Shown here: in pieces, positions 1 through 6,718 of the stretch
Layout: the number at the start of each line of letters is the position of its first letter
Position numbering within the stretch: position 1 is the first letter of the stretch
Assembly: GCA_009702305.1 (NCBI GenBank)
Contig: WLIH01000062.1
Span: 1 to 9,037 of the forward strand
Reading direction: 5' to 3'
DNA from: Actinomycetota bacterium
GTDB taxonomy: Bacteria > Actinomycetota > Actinomycetes > Propionibacteriales > Nocardioidaceae
Length of the DNA: 9,037 bases
Made by a program: the position numbers and the translations under genes
Notes under the pieces: model-generated
What the model was told of the DNA's origin: nothing
The model's database searches: none
What the model saw: only the letters and a program-made list of their open reading frames with translations

Positions 1-696
1 CAGATGGCGAAGTCGGCGGGAGCCACGATCCTGCGCGGCGGCGCCTTCAAGCCGCGCACGTCGCCGTACGCCTTCCAGGGCCTGGGCCTGCCCGGCCTGG
101 AGATCCTGGCCGACGTCCGCGAGGCGACCGGCATGCCGTTCGTCACCGAGGTCGTCGACGCCCGTGACGTGCCCGCGGTCGCCGAGCACGCCGACATGCT
201 CCAGATCGGCACCCGCAACATGGCGAACTTCGGGCTCCTCCAGGCCGTCGGCGACGCCGGCAAGCCGGTGCTGCTCAAGCGGGGCATGACCGCCACCGTC
301 GAGGAGTGGCTGATGGCGGCGGAGTACATCGCCCAGCGCGGCAACCTCGACATCGTGCTGTGCGAGCGCGGCATCCGCACCTTCGAGCCGGCCACGAGGA
401 ACACCCTCGACATCTCGGCCGTGCCGGTCGTGCAGATCACCAGTCACCTGCCGGTGATCGTCGATCCGTCGCACGCCGCGGGCCGCAAGGACCTGGTCGT
501 CCCGCTCTCGCGCGCGGCGATCGCCGTCGGGGCCGACGGGATCATCGTCGACGTCCACCCCTCGCCGGAGACGGCGCTGTGCGATGGCCCGCAGGCCCTG
601 CTCGGCTCGGAGCTGCGCGAGCTGGCCCAGGCCGTGCGTCGACTGCCGGCCGTGGTCGGCCGGGTCGACTCCAGCACCCTGATCAGCCGGTCCTGA
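1..696 (+). CDS. aroF: 3-deoxy-7-phosphoheptulonate (DAHP) synthase, type I (AroF/KDO8P-synthase-like class), 5' partial
   Basis: The enzyme condenses phosphoenolpyruvate with erythrose 4-phosphate to DAHP, the first step of the shikimate pathway, in the cytoplasm. The frame is open at base 1; the ATG at 4 is internal, because the family has a ferredoxin-like N-terminal domain and the first barrel strand, with its metal-binding Cys, before this point. Counting that ATG as residue 1, visible motifs are [16 protein letters not shown] (11-26, PEP and phosphate binding), [12 protein letters not shown] (65-76), LLKRGM (90-95), [17 protein letters not shown] (120-136), [10 protein letters not shown] (152-161, metal ligand H157) and [18 protein letters not shown] (182-199, D194 ligand). 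D183 stands where I recall Glu in the Thermotoga enzyme. About 231 residues remain of a usual 340 or so. The stop is TGA at 694. A type II isoenzyme lies 1.1 kb away on the other strand. Confidence 0.95.
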   Translation, partial: QMAKSAGATILRGGAFKPRTSPYAFQGLGLPGLEILADVREATGMPFVTEVVDARDVPAVAEHADMLQIGTRNMANFGLLQAVGDAGKPVLLKRGMTATVEEWLMAAEYIAQRGNLDIVLCERGIRTFEPATRNTLDISAVPVVQITSHLPVIVDPSHAAGRKDLVVPLSRAAIAVGADGIIVDVHPSPETALCDGPQALLGSELRELAQAVRRLPAVVGRVDSSTLISRS

Positions 697-722
697 CTAC
701 GCTGGTCGGCGCGCCGGGGCAT

Positions 723-759
723 CGGACAGGTCGGCGGACGGGTCGGCCGGACAGATCGG
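723..759 (+). repeat. Three near-identical 12-bp direct repeats before the zinc-ribbon gene
   Basis: Copies are CGGACAGGTCGG (723-734), CGGACGGGTCGG (735-746) and CGGACAGATCGG (748-759), consensus CGGACRGRTCGG. The first two abut and one base separates the second from the third. They fill half of the 73-base gap after the DAHP synthase stop and end inside the Shine-Dalgarno region of the next gene. They could be an array of regulator sites or simple slippage; the sequence alone does not decide. Confidence 0.6.
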
Positions 760-765
760 GAGGAG
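758..765 (+). promoter_or_regulatory. Ribosome binding site of the zinc-ribbon gene
   Basis: GGGAGGAG lies 4 bases before the ATG at 770. It supports that ATG, which also places the first zinc-ribbon cysteine only three residues after the start. Confidence 0.75.
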
Positions 766-769
766 CCAG

Positions 770-1738
770 ATGAGCTACTGCACCGCGTGCGGCGCCTCGC
801 TCGACATCGGTCGCTTCTGCACGAACTGCGGCCACCCGACCTCGGTCGAAGCGGCGACCGACCCGACCCCTGGCCCGACCCCTGGCCCGACCCCTGGCCC
901 GACCATCGGCCCGACCGCTGACCCGGTGCAGCCGCCTCCGGTGCACGAGCAGCCCACGCCGGCGCGCTATCCCCTCTTCGCCGACGACCCCGCCTCGCCG
1001 AGCGCACCCGAGGACGTCGACGCCCTGGTGACCGGCACGGCGACGTACGCCGTGGTCGCGGCGCCGACCCGGCGGCGCCGACGCCCGGCGATGCTGGCGG
1101 GGGTCGTCGTTGTGGCATGCCTGGTGCTGGTATCGGCCCTCGTCATCCTGCTCCGCGACGGGACCGACGACCCGGCACCCGACCGCGCGGGACCGTCTCA
1201 GCCCGCTGCCTCCGCGCCGTCGGACCAGCCGGCTCCCACCGAGGACCGACCGGGCGACCTGGCCGCCCTGACCCGAGTCGAGGCGCCCCCGGAGGGACCG
1301 ACGAGCGTCGACGTGGAGACCGGCGCGACGATCAGCTACGCCGCCACCAACATGCTCGACGGCGACCCGGTCACCTGCTGGCGCACCCCCGGAGCCGCCG
1401 ACGACGCCGAGCTGACCTTCCGCTTCGACCGTGCGCTGACGGTGACCTCGGTCGGGCTGGTCAACGGCTACGCGAAGACCAGCCGCGCCGACGGTCGCGA
1501 GTACGACTGGTACGCCGGCAACCGGCGCATCCTCGAGGTCGAGTGGACCTTCGACGACGGCACCACGGTCCGTCAGGAGCTCGACGAGCGGCGCGAGCTG
1601 CAGGTGCTCGACGTCGGCGCGGTCGAGACGTCGTCGGTGCGGCTGCGGATCCTCACGGTCACCCCGCCCGGCACCGGGCCGGCCGGCAAGGACAACACGG
1701 CGATCAGCGACGTCGCGCTGACCGGCTACGCCGGCTGA
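770..1738 (+). CDS. Zinc-ribbon, single-pass membrane protein with C-terminal discoidin-like (NADase-type glycan-binding) domain
   Basis: The product is 322 aa. Residues 4-20 form a zinc ribbon with CTAC and CTNC knuckles (C4, C7, C17, C20). A Pro/Thr/Gly repeat follows (31-49), then a disordered Pro/Ala-rich stretch, a five-Arg cluster (101-105) and one membrane helix (about 109-128). The positive-inside rule puts the zinc ribbon in the cytoplasm and the rest outside. After a second Pro/Ala/Asp-rich linker (about 131-165), residues about 177-321 are a beta-rich domain with [13 protein letters not shown] (196-208), VGLVNGYAK (228-236), NRRILEVEW (251-259) and [11 protein letters not shown] (310-320). 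This pattern matches actinobacterial discoidin-like proteins often named NADase-type glycan-binding domain proteins, as I remember them. No catalytic residues are recognisable. Binding of a surface glycan, and signalling from it, is inference only. The gene is co-directional with aroF and convergent with aroG. Confidence 0.85.
   Translation: MSYCTACGASLDIGRFCTNCGHPTSVEAATDPTPGPTPGPTPGPTIGPTADPVQPPPVHEQPTPARYPLFADDPASPSAPEDVDALVTGTATYAVVAAPTRRRRRPAMLAGVVVVACLVLVSALVILLRDGTDDPAPDRAGPSQPAASAPSDQPAPTEDRPGDLAALTRVEAPPEGPTSVDVETGATISYAATNMLDGDPVTCWRTPGAADDAELTFRFDRALTVTSVGLVNGYAKTSRADGREYDWYAGNRRILEVEWTFDDGTTVRQELDERRELQVLDVGAVETSSVRLRILTVTPPGTGPAGKDNTAISDVALTGYAG
862..921 (+). repeat. In-frame 12-bp tandem repeat encoding Pro-Thr-Pro-Gly units
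   Basis: Three perfect copies of CCCGACCCCTGG (862-873, 874-885, 886-897) are followed by two degenerate copies (898-909, 910-921). Because 12 is a multiple of 3, gain or loss of copies keeps the reading frame and only changes the length of the linker between the zinc ribbon and the membrane helix. Confidence 0.9.
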
Positions 1739-1748
1739 GATCCGGCGT
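1728..1748. terminator. Possible bidirectional terminator hairpin between convergent genes
   Basis: ACGCCGG (1728-1734) and CCGGCGT (1742-1748) are perfect 7-bp inverted arms around a 7-base loop that holds the TGA stop of the zinc-ribbon gene. The aroG stop is 9 bases further on. There is no U-tract on either strand, so this would be the U-less type common in high-GC actinobacteria. Confidence 0.4.
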
Positions 1749-1756
1749 CGCGGCGA

Positions 1757-3094
1757 TCACGCCTGGCGCAGCATCTCCGCGACGAGGAACGACAGCTCGA
1801 GGGACTGCACCCGGTTCAGCCGGGGGTCGCAGACCGACTCGTAGCGCGACGAGAGGTCCATGTCGGTGAGCTCCTCGCCGCCGCCGACACACTCGGTGAC
1901 GTCGTCGCCGGTCAGCTCGACGTGCACGCCGCCCGGCCAGGTGCCGAGAGCGCGGTGGACGTCGAAGAAGCCCTGCACCTCCTCGATCACGTCGTCGAAG
2001 CGGCGGGTCTTGTAGCCCGAGCTGGCCTCGAAGGTGTTGCCGTGCATCGGGTCGCAGATCCACGCGACCTCCAGCCCCGACGCGGTGACCTTCTCGATCA
2101 GGTGCGGCAGGCCGTCGCGGATCTTGCCGGCACCGAAGCGGGTGATGAAGGTCAGCCGTCCGGCGGTGTTGTCGGGGTTGAGCCGCTGCGCGAGCGCGAT
2201 GGCGTCGTCGGGCGTGGTCGTCGGACCCAGCTTGACGCCGATCGGGTTGCGGATGTGGCTGAGCAGCTCGACGTGGGCGCCGCTGAGCTGACGGGTGCGC
2301 TCCCCGATCCAGACGAAGTGGCCGGACACGTCGTACGGCAGGTCGGTGCGGGAGTCGATGCGGGTCATCGCGTGCTCGTACTCCAGCACCAGCGCCTCGT
2401 GGCTGGAGTGGAAGTCGACCCGGTGGAACTCGTCGGGGTCGGCCCCGATCGCCTTCATGAAGGTGAGCGCGCGCTCGATCTCGCCGGCGAGCTGCTCGTA
2501 CTGCTGGCCGACCGGCGAGGAGCGGACGAAGTCGGTGTTCCAGGTGTGCACCTGACGCAGGTCGGCGTAGCCGCCGGTCACGAAGGCGCGCACGAGGTTC
2601 AGGGTCGAGGCCGAGGCGTGGTAGACGTCGACGAGGCGCTGCGGGTTGGGCACTCGGGCCTCGGGGGTGAACTCGAAGCCGTTGACGGCGTCGCCGCGGT
2701 ACGCCGGCAGGGTGACGCCGTCACGGGTCTCCAGGTCGGAGGAGCGAGGCTTGGCGTACTGGCCGGCGAGACGACCGACCTTCACGACCGGCACCGAGGC
2801 GGCGTACGTGAGCACGACCGCCATCTGGAGCAGCACCCGCAGCTTGTTGCGCACGTTGTCGGCCGTGACACCCTCGAAGGTCTCGGCGCAGTCGCCGCCC
2901 TGCAGCATGAACGCCTCGCCGCGGGCGACAGCGGCGATCTTCGAGGTCAGGTCGTCGCACTCCCCCGCGAAGACCAACGGAGGCATCGTCCGCAGCTTGG
3001 CGACCGCCTTGTCCACGGCCGCCCGGTCGGGGTAGGTCGGCTGCTGGGCCGGGCCGAGGGCGTGCAGGCTGGCGAGATCGGGGATGGTGCTCAC
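1757..3094 (-). CDS. aroG: 3-deoxy-7-phosphoheptulonate (DAHP) synthase, type II (class II)
   Basis: The product is 445 aa and complete. It catalyses the same first shikimate step as the partial enzyme at 1-696 but belongs to the plant/mycobacterial class. Against the M. tuberculosis enzyme as I recall it, all key residues align with a constant offset of 18: metal ligands C69 (GGDCAETF), H351 (CDPMHGNT), E393 and D423; substrate-binding R108 (GRLAGQYAKPRS), E265-R266 (GERTRQLSGAH), K288 (GVKLGP) and R319. The N-terminus is therefore about 18 residues shorter than in that homologue. The start is GTG at 3094: an in-frame TAG lies four codons upstream (3104-3106), and the next Met is residue 37. 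There is no Shine-Dalgarno, but TAGTCT ends 6 bases before the GTG, suggesting a leaderless transcript. The permease gene ends 60 bases upstream on the same strand, so co-transcription is also possible. Feedback inhibition by aromatic amino acids is usual for the family. Confidence 0.97.
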   Translation of the reverse strand: MSTIPDLASLHALGPAQQPTYPDRAAVDKAVAKLRTMPPLVFAGECDDLTSKIAAVARGEAFMLQGGDCAETFEGVTADNVRNKLRVLLQMAVVLTYAASVPVVKVGRLAGQYAKPRSSDLETRDGVTLPAYRGDAVNGFEFTPEARVPNPQRLVDVYHASASTLNLVRAFVTGGYADLRQVHTWNTDFVRSSPVGQQYEQLAGEIERALTFMKAIGADPDEFHRVDFHSSHEALVLEYEHAMTRIDSRTDLPYDVSGHFVWIGERTRQLSGAHVELLSHIRNPIGVKLGPTTTPDDAIALAQRLNPDNTAGRLTFITRFGAGKIRDGLPHLIEKVTASGLEVAWICDPMHGNTFEASSGYKTRRFDDVIEEVQGFFDVHRALGTWPGGVHVELTGDDVTECVGGGEELTDMDLSSRYESVCDPRLNRVQSLELSFLVAEMLRQA

Positions 3095-3100
3095 TGGTCC

Positions 3101-3106
3101 AGACTA
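3101..3106 (-). promoter_or_regulatory. Candidate -10 box for a leaderless aroG transcript
   Basis: Read on the minus strand, TAGTCT fits TANNNT and is followed by 6 bases (GGACCA) and the GTG start. With the usual 6-7 base discriminator, transcription would begin at or next to the G of GTG. No good -35 hexamer is visible. Confidence 0.45.
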
Positions 3107-3154
3107 CGCGGGCAGGCTCGCCGTCCCGATTCGCCGGAGCAGGCGTGGACGCGG

Positions 3155-4609
3155 CTACTTCTCGAGGTGGTCGATGTCGCGGAAGCCGGTCTTCTGCGCG
3201 CGGATGCCCCGGTTGGTCAGCCAGGTCCCGAGCCACAGCACGACCCCCAGCGCCAGCAGGCCGGCGGCGATCTTGTACTGCACGTAGTCGGCCTCGAGGC
3301 GCGCCCAGGGACCGAGCAGGAAGGCGCACGTCAGGGCGCCGATCACCGGCACCGCGGTCGGCGCCCGGAAGCGGCTCGGCTGAGGGTCTCGGCGCAGCAC
3401 CAGACAGCAGACGTTGACGACGGTGAAGACCGCGAGCAGGAGCAGCGACGTGGTGCCGGACAGGGCCGAGACGATGGTGCTCTCGGCCTGAGTGCGGACG
3501 ACGATGATCAACACCAGGGCCAGAGCGGTGGTGAAGACGATGGCGGCATACGGCGAGCGCCGGGTCGCCGAGACCCGTCCCAGGCTGCGTGGCAGCACGT
3601 CCTGGCTGGCCATGCCGTAGATCAGCCGGCTCGCCATCAGCATGTTGATCAGAGCCGTGTTGGCGACTGCGAAGACCGTCATGAACGGGAAGATCTTGTC
3701 GATCGGGATGTCGGGGGCACCGATGCGCACGACGTCGAGCAGCACCCCAGCCTCGGGATTCTGTGGGGAGGCGATCTGTCCGGCCGGGATGACCGCGACC
3801 ACGGAGACGGCGACGAGCATGTAGATGATGACGGCGATGCCGAGGCCGGTGAGCATCATCTTGGGGAAGATCTTCTCCGGCTCCTGGGTCTCCTCGACCA
3901 TGTTGACCGAGTCCTCGAAGCCGACCATCGAGAAGAACGCGATCGCGGTCGCGATGGTGACGGCCGCGAAGAGACCCTTCTCGTCCGGGCTCTCGAAGAC
4001 CGTCACGCGACTGAGATCGCCGTCGCCCTTGCCGACCACCCACAGGCCGATGCCGATCACGATCGCGAGCGCGGCCATCTCGACGATCGTGAGCACCACG
4101 TTGAACTTCACGCTCTCGCCGACGCCGCGCAGGGTGATGGCGGCCCGCACGATCATGAAGGCGAGCGCGACGAGCAGGGTGGCGGTGCTGCCGGTCGGGA
4201 TGCCGGGCAGGATCTCGTCGAGGCCGAGGAGCAGGTTGGCGGAGAGCAGCCCGGAGGAGGTCGAGGCGCTCGTGATGCCAGAGCACACGACGGTGAACGC
4301 CACCAGGAACGTCACGAAGTGCACGCCGAAGGCCTTGTGCGCGTAGAGCGCCGCCCCCGCGGCCTGCGGGTACTTCGTGACCAGCTCGAGGTAGGAGAAC
4401 GCCGTGAGCGTCGCGACCACGAAGGCCACCAGGAACGGCAGCCATGCGATGCCGCCGACCTGCCCCGCCAGCTTGCCGGTGACGGCGTACACGCCGGAGC
4501 CGAGGATGTCGCCGACGATGAAGAGCAGGAGGAGCTTGGGACCCATCACCCGCTTGAGGTCGGGCTCGGGTCCGTTGACGTCGATCTGGTCCGTGGCGCT
4601 GCTCGACAT
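3155..4609 (-). CDS. APC-family amino acid permease
   Basis: The product is 484 aa, the usual size, and about twelve hydrophobic segments alternate with charged loops. Family signatures are GDILGSGVYAVTGKLAGQVGG (33-53; unwound TM1 that binds the substrate backbone), SYLELVTKYPQAAGAALYAHKAFG (72-95), the TM6 region AFFSMVGFEDSVNMVEETQEPEKIFPK (224-250) and NTALINMLMASRLIYGMASQDVLPRSL (317-343). It should import an amino acid or related amine by ion-coupled secondary transport; the substrate cannot be read from sequence. The ATG at 4609 has AGGAGG four bases upstream, and the family-like N-terminus begins there, although the frame stays open to 5620. The gene is divergent from the quinone oxidoreductase gene and lies 60 bases upstream of aroG on the same strand. 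A link to aromatic amino acid uptake is tempting but unsupported. Confidence 0.93.
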   Translation of the reverse strand: MSSSATDQIDVNGPEPDLKRVMGPKLLLLFIVGDILGSGVYAVTGKLAGQVGGIAWLPFLVAFVVATLTAFSYLELVTKYPQAAGAALYAHKAFGVHFVTFLVAFTVVCSGITSASTSSGLLSANLLLGLDEILPGIPTGSTATLLVALAFMIVRAAITLRGVGESVKFNVVLTIVEMAALAIVIGIGLWVVGKGDGDLSRVTVFESPDEKGLFAAVTIATAIAFFSMVGFEDSVNMVEETQEPEKIFPKMMLTGLGIAVIIYMLVAVSVVAVIPAGQIASPQNPEAGVLLDVVRIGAPDIPIDKIFPFMTVFAVANTALINMLMASRLIYGMASQDVLPRSLGRVSATRRSPYAAIVFTTALALVLIIVVRTQAESTIVSALSGTTSLLLLAVFTVVNVCCLVLRRDPQPSRFRAPTAVPVIGALTCAFLLGPWARLEADYVQYKIAAGLLALGVVLWLGTWLTNRGIRAQKTGFRDIDHLEK

Positions 4610-4717
4610 GCTGCCTCCTGCGTCTGGGGATCGGAGGAGCCCTTCCCACGCGGCAGCCGCGCAAACAACGGGTCCAGACCGGGGAAGGTTCGAGCAGGGC
4701 AGCGGGTTGGGCCCCTC
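4610..4717. promoter_or_regulatory. Divergent promoter region, permease / quinone oxidoreductase, with several dyads
   Basis: This 108-base gap separates two divergent genes and should hold both promoters. It contains a 13-bp dyad CGCGGC-A-GCCGCG (4649-4661), a 10-bp dyad GGTC-CA-GACC (4671-4680), and CCTTCCC (4641-4647) pairing with GGGAAGG (4682-4688), which encloses the other two. There is no TA dinucleotide anywhere in it, so no TANNNT -10 box is available on either strand. The dyads are operator candidates; no regulator gene is nearby. Confidence 0.4.
4614..4619 (-). promoter_or_regulatory. Ribosome binding site of the permease gene
   Basis: A perfect AGGAGG on the minus strand sits 4 bases before the ATG at 4609. 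It fixes the start of a frame that otherwise stays open about 1 kb further upstream. Confidence 0.85.
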
Positions 4718-5650
4718 ATGACACGTGTCGTGGTGGCGACCGCCTTCGGCGGCCCCGAGGTCCTGTCCGTGACCGAGCAGCCGCTCGCGGAGCCGTCGAC
4801 CGGCCAGGCGCGGGTGCGGGTGCACGCGATCGGTGTCAACCCGGTCGAGACCAAGGTGCGCTCCGGGCTCTTCGGCGCCGACCCGGCGACGCTGCCGCGC
4901 CGGCTCGGGTCGGAGGCCGCCGGGGTGGTGACCGGGGTGGGACCCGATACCGACGCCGTCGCGGTCGGCGACGAGGTCATCGTGTTCCGCGCCGACGGCG
5001 CCTACGCCGCCGACCTCGTCGTCGCGGTGGAGGAGCTCACGCCCAAGCCCGCGACCCTCACCTGGGAGCAAGCAGGCGCGCTGATGCTGACCGGCACCAC
5101 GGCCGTCCACGCGCTGAGCGCGACCGCCGTCGCCGACGGCGAGACGGTGCTGGTGCACGGCGCGTCCGGCGGGGTCGGGCTGATGGCGGTCCAGCTCGCG
5201 GCCCTGCGCGGAGCGCGCGTCCTCGCCACCGCCAGTCCCGCCCGCCACGACCTGCTGCGCGAGCTCGGCGCCGAGCCGGTCGCCTACGGCGCCGGTCTGC
5301 TCGACCGGCTGCGCGACCTGGCCCCCGACGGGATCGACGCCGCCCTCGACCTGGTCGGGACCGACGAGGCGCTCGACGTCTCGCTCGCCCTCGTCGCCCC
5401 CGAGCGGATCGCGACGATCGCCAACTTCTCGCGCGGCCCCGGCGCCGGCGTGCGCGTGCTCGGCGGTGGTCCTGGAGCCGACCCAGGCACCGAGGTCCGA
5501 GCAGCCGCGCGAGCCGACCTGGCCCGGCTCGCCGATGCGGGCAGCCTCCGGGTCGTGGTCGCCGCGACGTACCCGTTGGAGGACGTCGCCGACGCCCACC
5601 GCCTCATCGAGGAGGGCCACACGACCGGCAAGATCGTGCTGGTCCCGTGA
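4718..5650 (+). CDS. Zinc-independent quinone oxidoreductase-like protein (MDR superfamily)
   Basis: The product is 310 aa, within the normal range of the NADPH:quinone reductase group of medium-chain dehydrogenases. The N-terminal GroES-like catalytic domain includes AFGGPEVL (9-16), GVNPVETKVRSG (39-50) and GSEAAGVVTGVG (64-75). The Rossmann domain carries the dinucleotide loop VHGASGGVGLMAVQLA (146-161), and the C-terminus has the usual HRLIEEGHTTGKIVLVP (294-310). The cysteine cluster for structural zinc is absent, as expected for this branch. It should reduce quinones or activated alkenes with NADPH in the cytosol; the natural substrate is unknown. The ATG at 4718 was chosen because the family N-terminus begins there; the frame is open far upstream and I see no clear Shine-Dalgarno. 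It is convergent with the phosphofructokinase gene, 24 bases away. Confidence 0.9.
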   Translation: MTRVVVATAFGGPEVLSVTEQPLAEPSTGQARVRVHAIGVNPVETKVRSGLFGADPATLPRRLGSEAAGVVTGVGPDTDAVAVGDEVIVFRADGAYAADLVVAVEELTPKPATLTWEQAGALMLTGTTAVHALSATAVADGETVLVHGASGGVGLMAVQLAALRGARVLATASPARHDLLRELGAEPVAYGAGLLDRLRDLAPDGIDAALDLVGTDEALDVSLALVAPERIATIANFSRGPGAGVRVLGGGPGADPGTEVRAAARADLARLADAGSLRVVVAATYPLEDVADAHRLIEEGHTTGKIVLVP

Positions 5651-5674
5651 CGGTCAGACCCCGCCGCCGTCGGG

Positions 5675-6703
5675 CTATCCGAAGAAGACCTGGGCCTCGG
5701 CGTACTCCTCCGGGCTGACCAGCTTGAGCTCGCCGGTGCCCTCGATCAGGGGGACCCGCTCGATGCGGGTGCCGCGCAGCGCCATCATCATGCCGAAGTC
5801 GCCCTCGGCGACCGCGTCGATCGCCTGCAGGCCGAAGCGGGTGGCCAGCCAGCGGTCGAACGCCGTCGGGGTGCCACCGCGCTGCACGTGACCGAGCACG
5901 ACGGCGCGTGCCTCCTTGCCGGTGCGATGCTCGATCTCGGAGGCCAGGCGGTCGCCGATGCCGCCGAGCCGCACGTGCCCGAAGGCGTCCTTCTCGCCCG
6001 ACACCAGGGTCATGTCGCCACCCTCGGCCGGCACCGCACCCTCGGAGACCACGATGATCGGGGCGTACTGCGTCTGGAAGCGCGTCTCGACGTGGGCGCA
6101 GACCGCCTCGATGTCGAAGGGCTGCTCGGGGATCAGCACCGCGCTCGCACCGCCGGCGATGCCCGCGTGCAGCGCGATCCATCCCGCATGGCGGCCCATC
6201 ACCTCGACGACCAGCACCCGGTGGTGCGACTCGGCGGTCGTGTGCAGGCGGTCAATGGCGTCGGTCGCGATGTTGACCGCGGTGTCGAAGCCGAAGGTGA
6301 AGTCGGTGCCGGACAGGTCGTTGTCGATCGTCTTCGGCACGCCCACGACGTCGACGCCGAGACCGGCGAGCTTGGTGGCGACGCCGAGGGTGTCCTCGCC
6401 GCCGATGGCGACCAGCGCGTCGACGCCGTCGGCCGCGAGGTTGTCCTTGATCCGCTCCACGCCGTTGTCGAGCTTGAACGGGTTGGTGCGCGAGGAGCCG
6501 AGGATGGTGCCGCCACGCGGGAGGATGCCGCGGCACTGGTCGATCCCGAGCGGCATCGTCAGGCCTTCGAGCGGCCCCTTCCACCCGTCGCGGTAGCCGA
6601 CGAACTCGAAGCCGTGCTGCTGCACGCCCTTGCGGACCACGGCCCGGATCACGGCGTTGAGGCCCGGGCAGTCGCCTCCTCCGGTGAGGACTCCGACACG
6701 CAT
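5675..6703 (-). CDS. pfkA: 6-phosphofructokinase, probably pyrophosphate-dependent
   Basis: The product is 342 aa, the usual actinobacterial length, and phosphorylates fructose 6-phosphate in glycolysis. Motifs in order are GVLTGGGDCPGLNAVIR (4-20, phosphate loop), IGGEDTLG (100-107), PKTIDNDL (123-130, catalytic base D127), VMGRHAGWIA (168-177, sugar phosphate binding), SEG (220-222) and LGHVQRGGTPTAFDR (270-284). D104 and K124, which coincide with E. coli numbering, replace the Gly104 and Gly124 of the E. coli ATP enzyme. Asp104 with Lys124 is the known hallmark of PPi-dependent enzymes, including that of Amycolatopsis methanolica; the M. tuberculosis ATP enzyme has GGEG here as I recall. 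A PPi enzyme would work reversibly and usually lacks allosteric control. The ATG at 6703 is preferred over the one at 6760 because the family starts with MRVGVLTGGGDCPG and GGAGGGAG precedes it. The MFS gene ends 63 bases upstream on the same strand. Confidence 0.95.
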   Translation of the reverse strand: MRVGVLTGGGDCPGLNAVIRAVVRKGVQQHGFEFVGYRDGWKGPLEGLTMPLGIDQCRGILPRGGTILGSSRTNPFKLDNGVERIKDNLAADGVDALVAIGGEDTLGVATKLAGLGVDVVGVPKTIDNDLSGTDFTFGFDTAVNIATDAIDRLHTTAESHHRVLVVEVMGRHAGWIALHAGIAGGASAVLIPEQPFDIEAVCAHVETRFQTQYAPIIVVSEGAVPAEGGDMTLVSGEKDAFGHVRLGGIGDRLASEIEHRTGKEARAVVLGHVQRGGTPTAFDRWLATRFGLQAIDAVAEGDFGMMMALRGTRIERVPLIEGTGELKLVSPEEYAEAQVFFG

Positions 6704-6708
6704 GGCTG

Positions 6709-6716
6709 CTCCCTCC
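6709..6716 (-). promoter_or_regulatory. Ribosome binding site of the phosphofructokinase gene
   Basis: GGAGGGAG on the minus strand lies 5 bases before the ATG at 6703. It decides in favour of this start over the in-frame ATG at 6760. Confidence 0.8.
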
Positions 6717-6718
6717 GG

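Noticed and set aside
698..703. TACGCT as a -10 box for the zinc-ribbon gene
   Set aside because: It fits TANNNT but has no visible -35 and lies 66 bases before the start; too weak to annotate.
707..716. 10-bp palindrome CGGCGCGCCG after the aroF stop, considered as a terminator
   Set aside because: It has no loop and no U-tract and is of a length expected by chance at this base composition.
3096..3104. GGTCCAGAC shared with 4671-4679, both just upstream of minus-strand genes
   Set aside because: A 9-base match in 9 kb of high-GC sequence is expected by chance, and the distances to the start codons differ (2 and 62 bases).
1922..4717. A plus-strand frame open for about 2.8 kb, antisense to aroG and the permease and in frame with the quinone oxidoreductase
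   Set aside because: Its translation is Asp/Glu/Arg/His/Gly-rich low-complexity sequence, the standard mirror of high-GC codon use. The minus strand encodes two clear protein families, and the oxidoreductase begins at 4718 by family alignment.
5651..5674. Terminator between the convergent quinone oxidoreductase and phosphofructokinase genes
   Set aside because: The 24-base gap has only a GGTC-A-GACC dyad (5652-5660), too short for a convincing hairpin.
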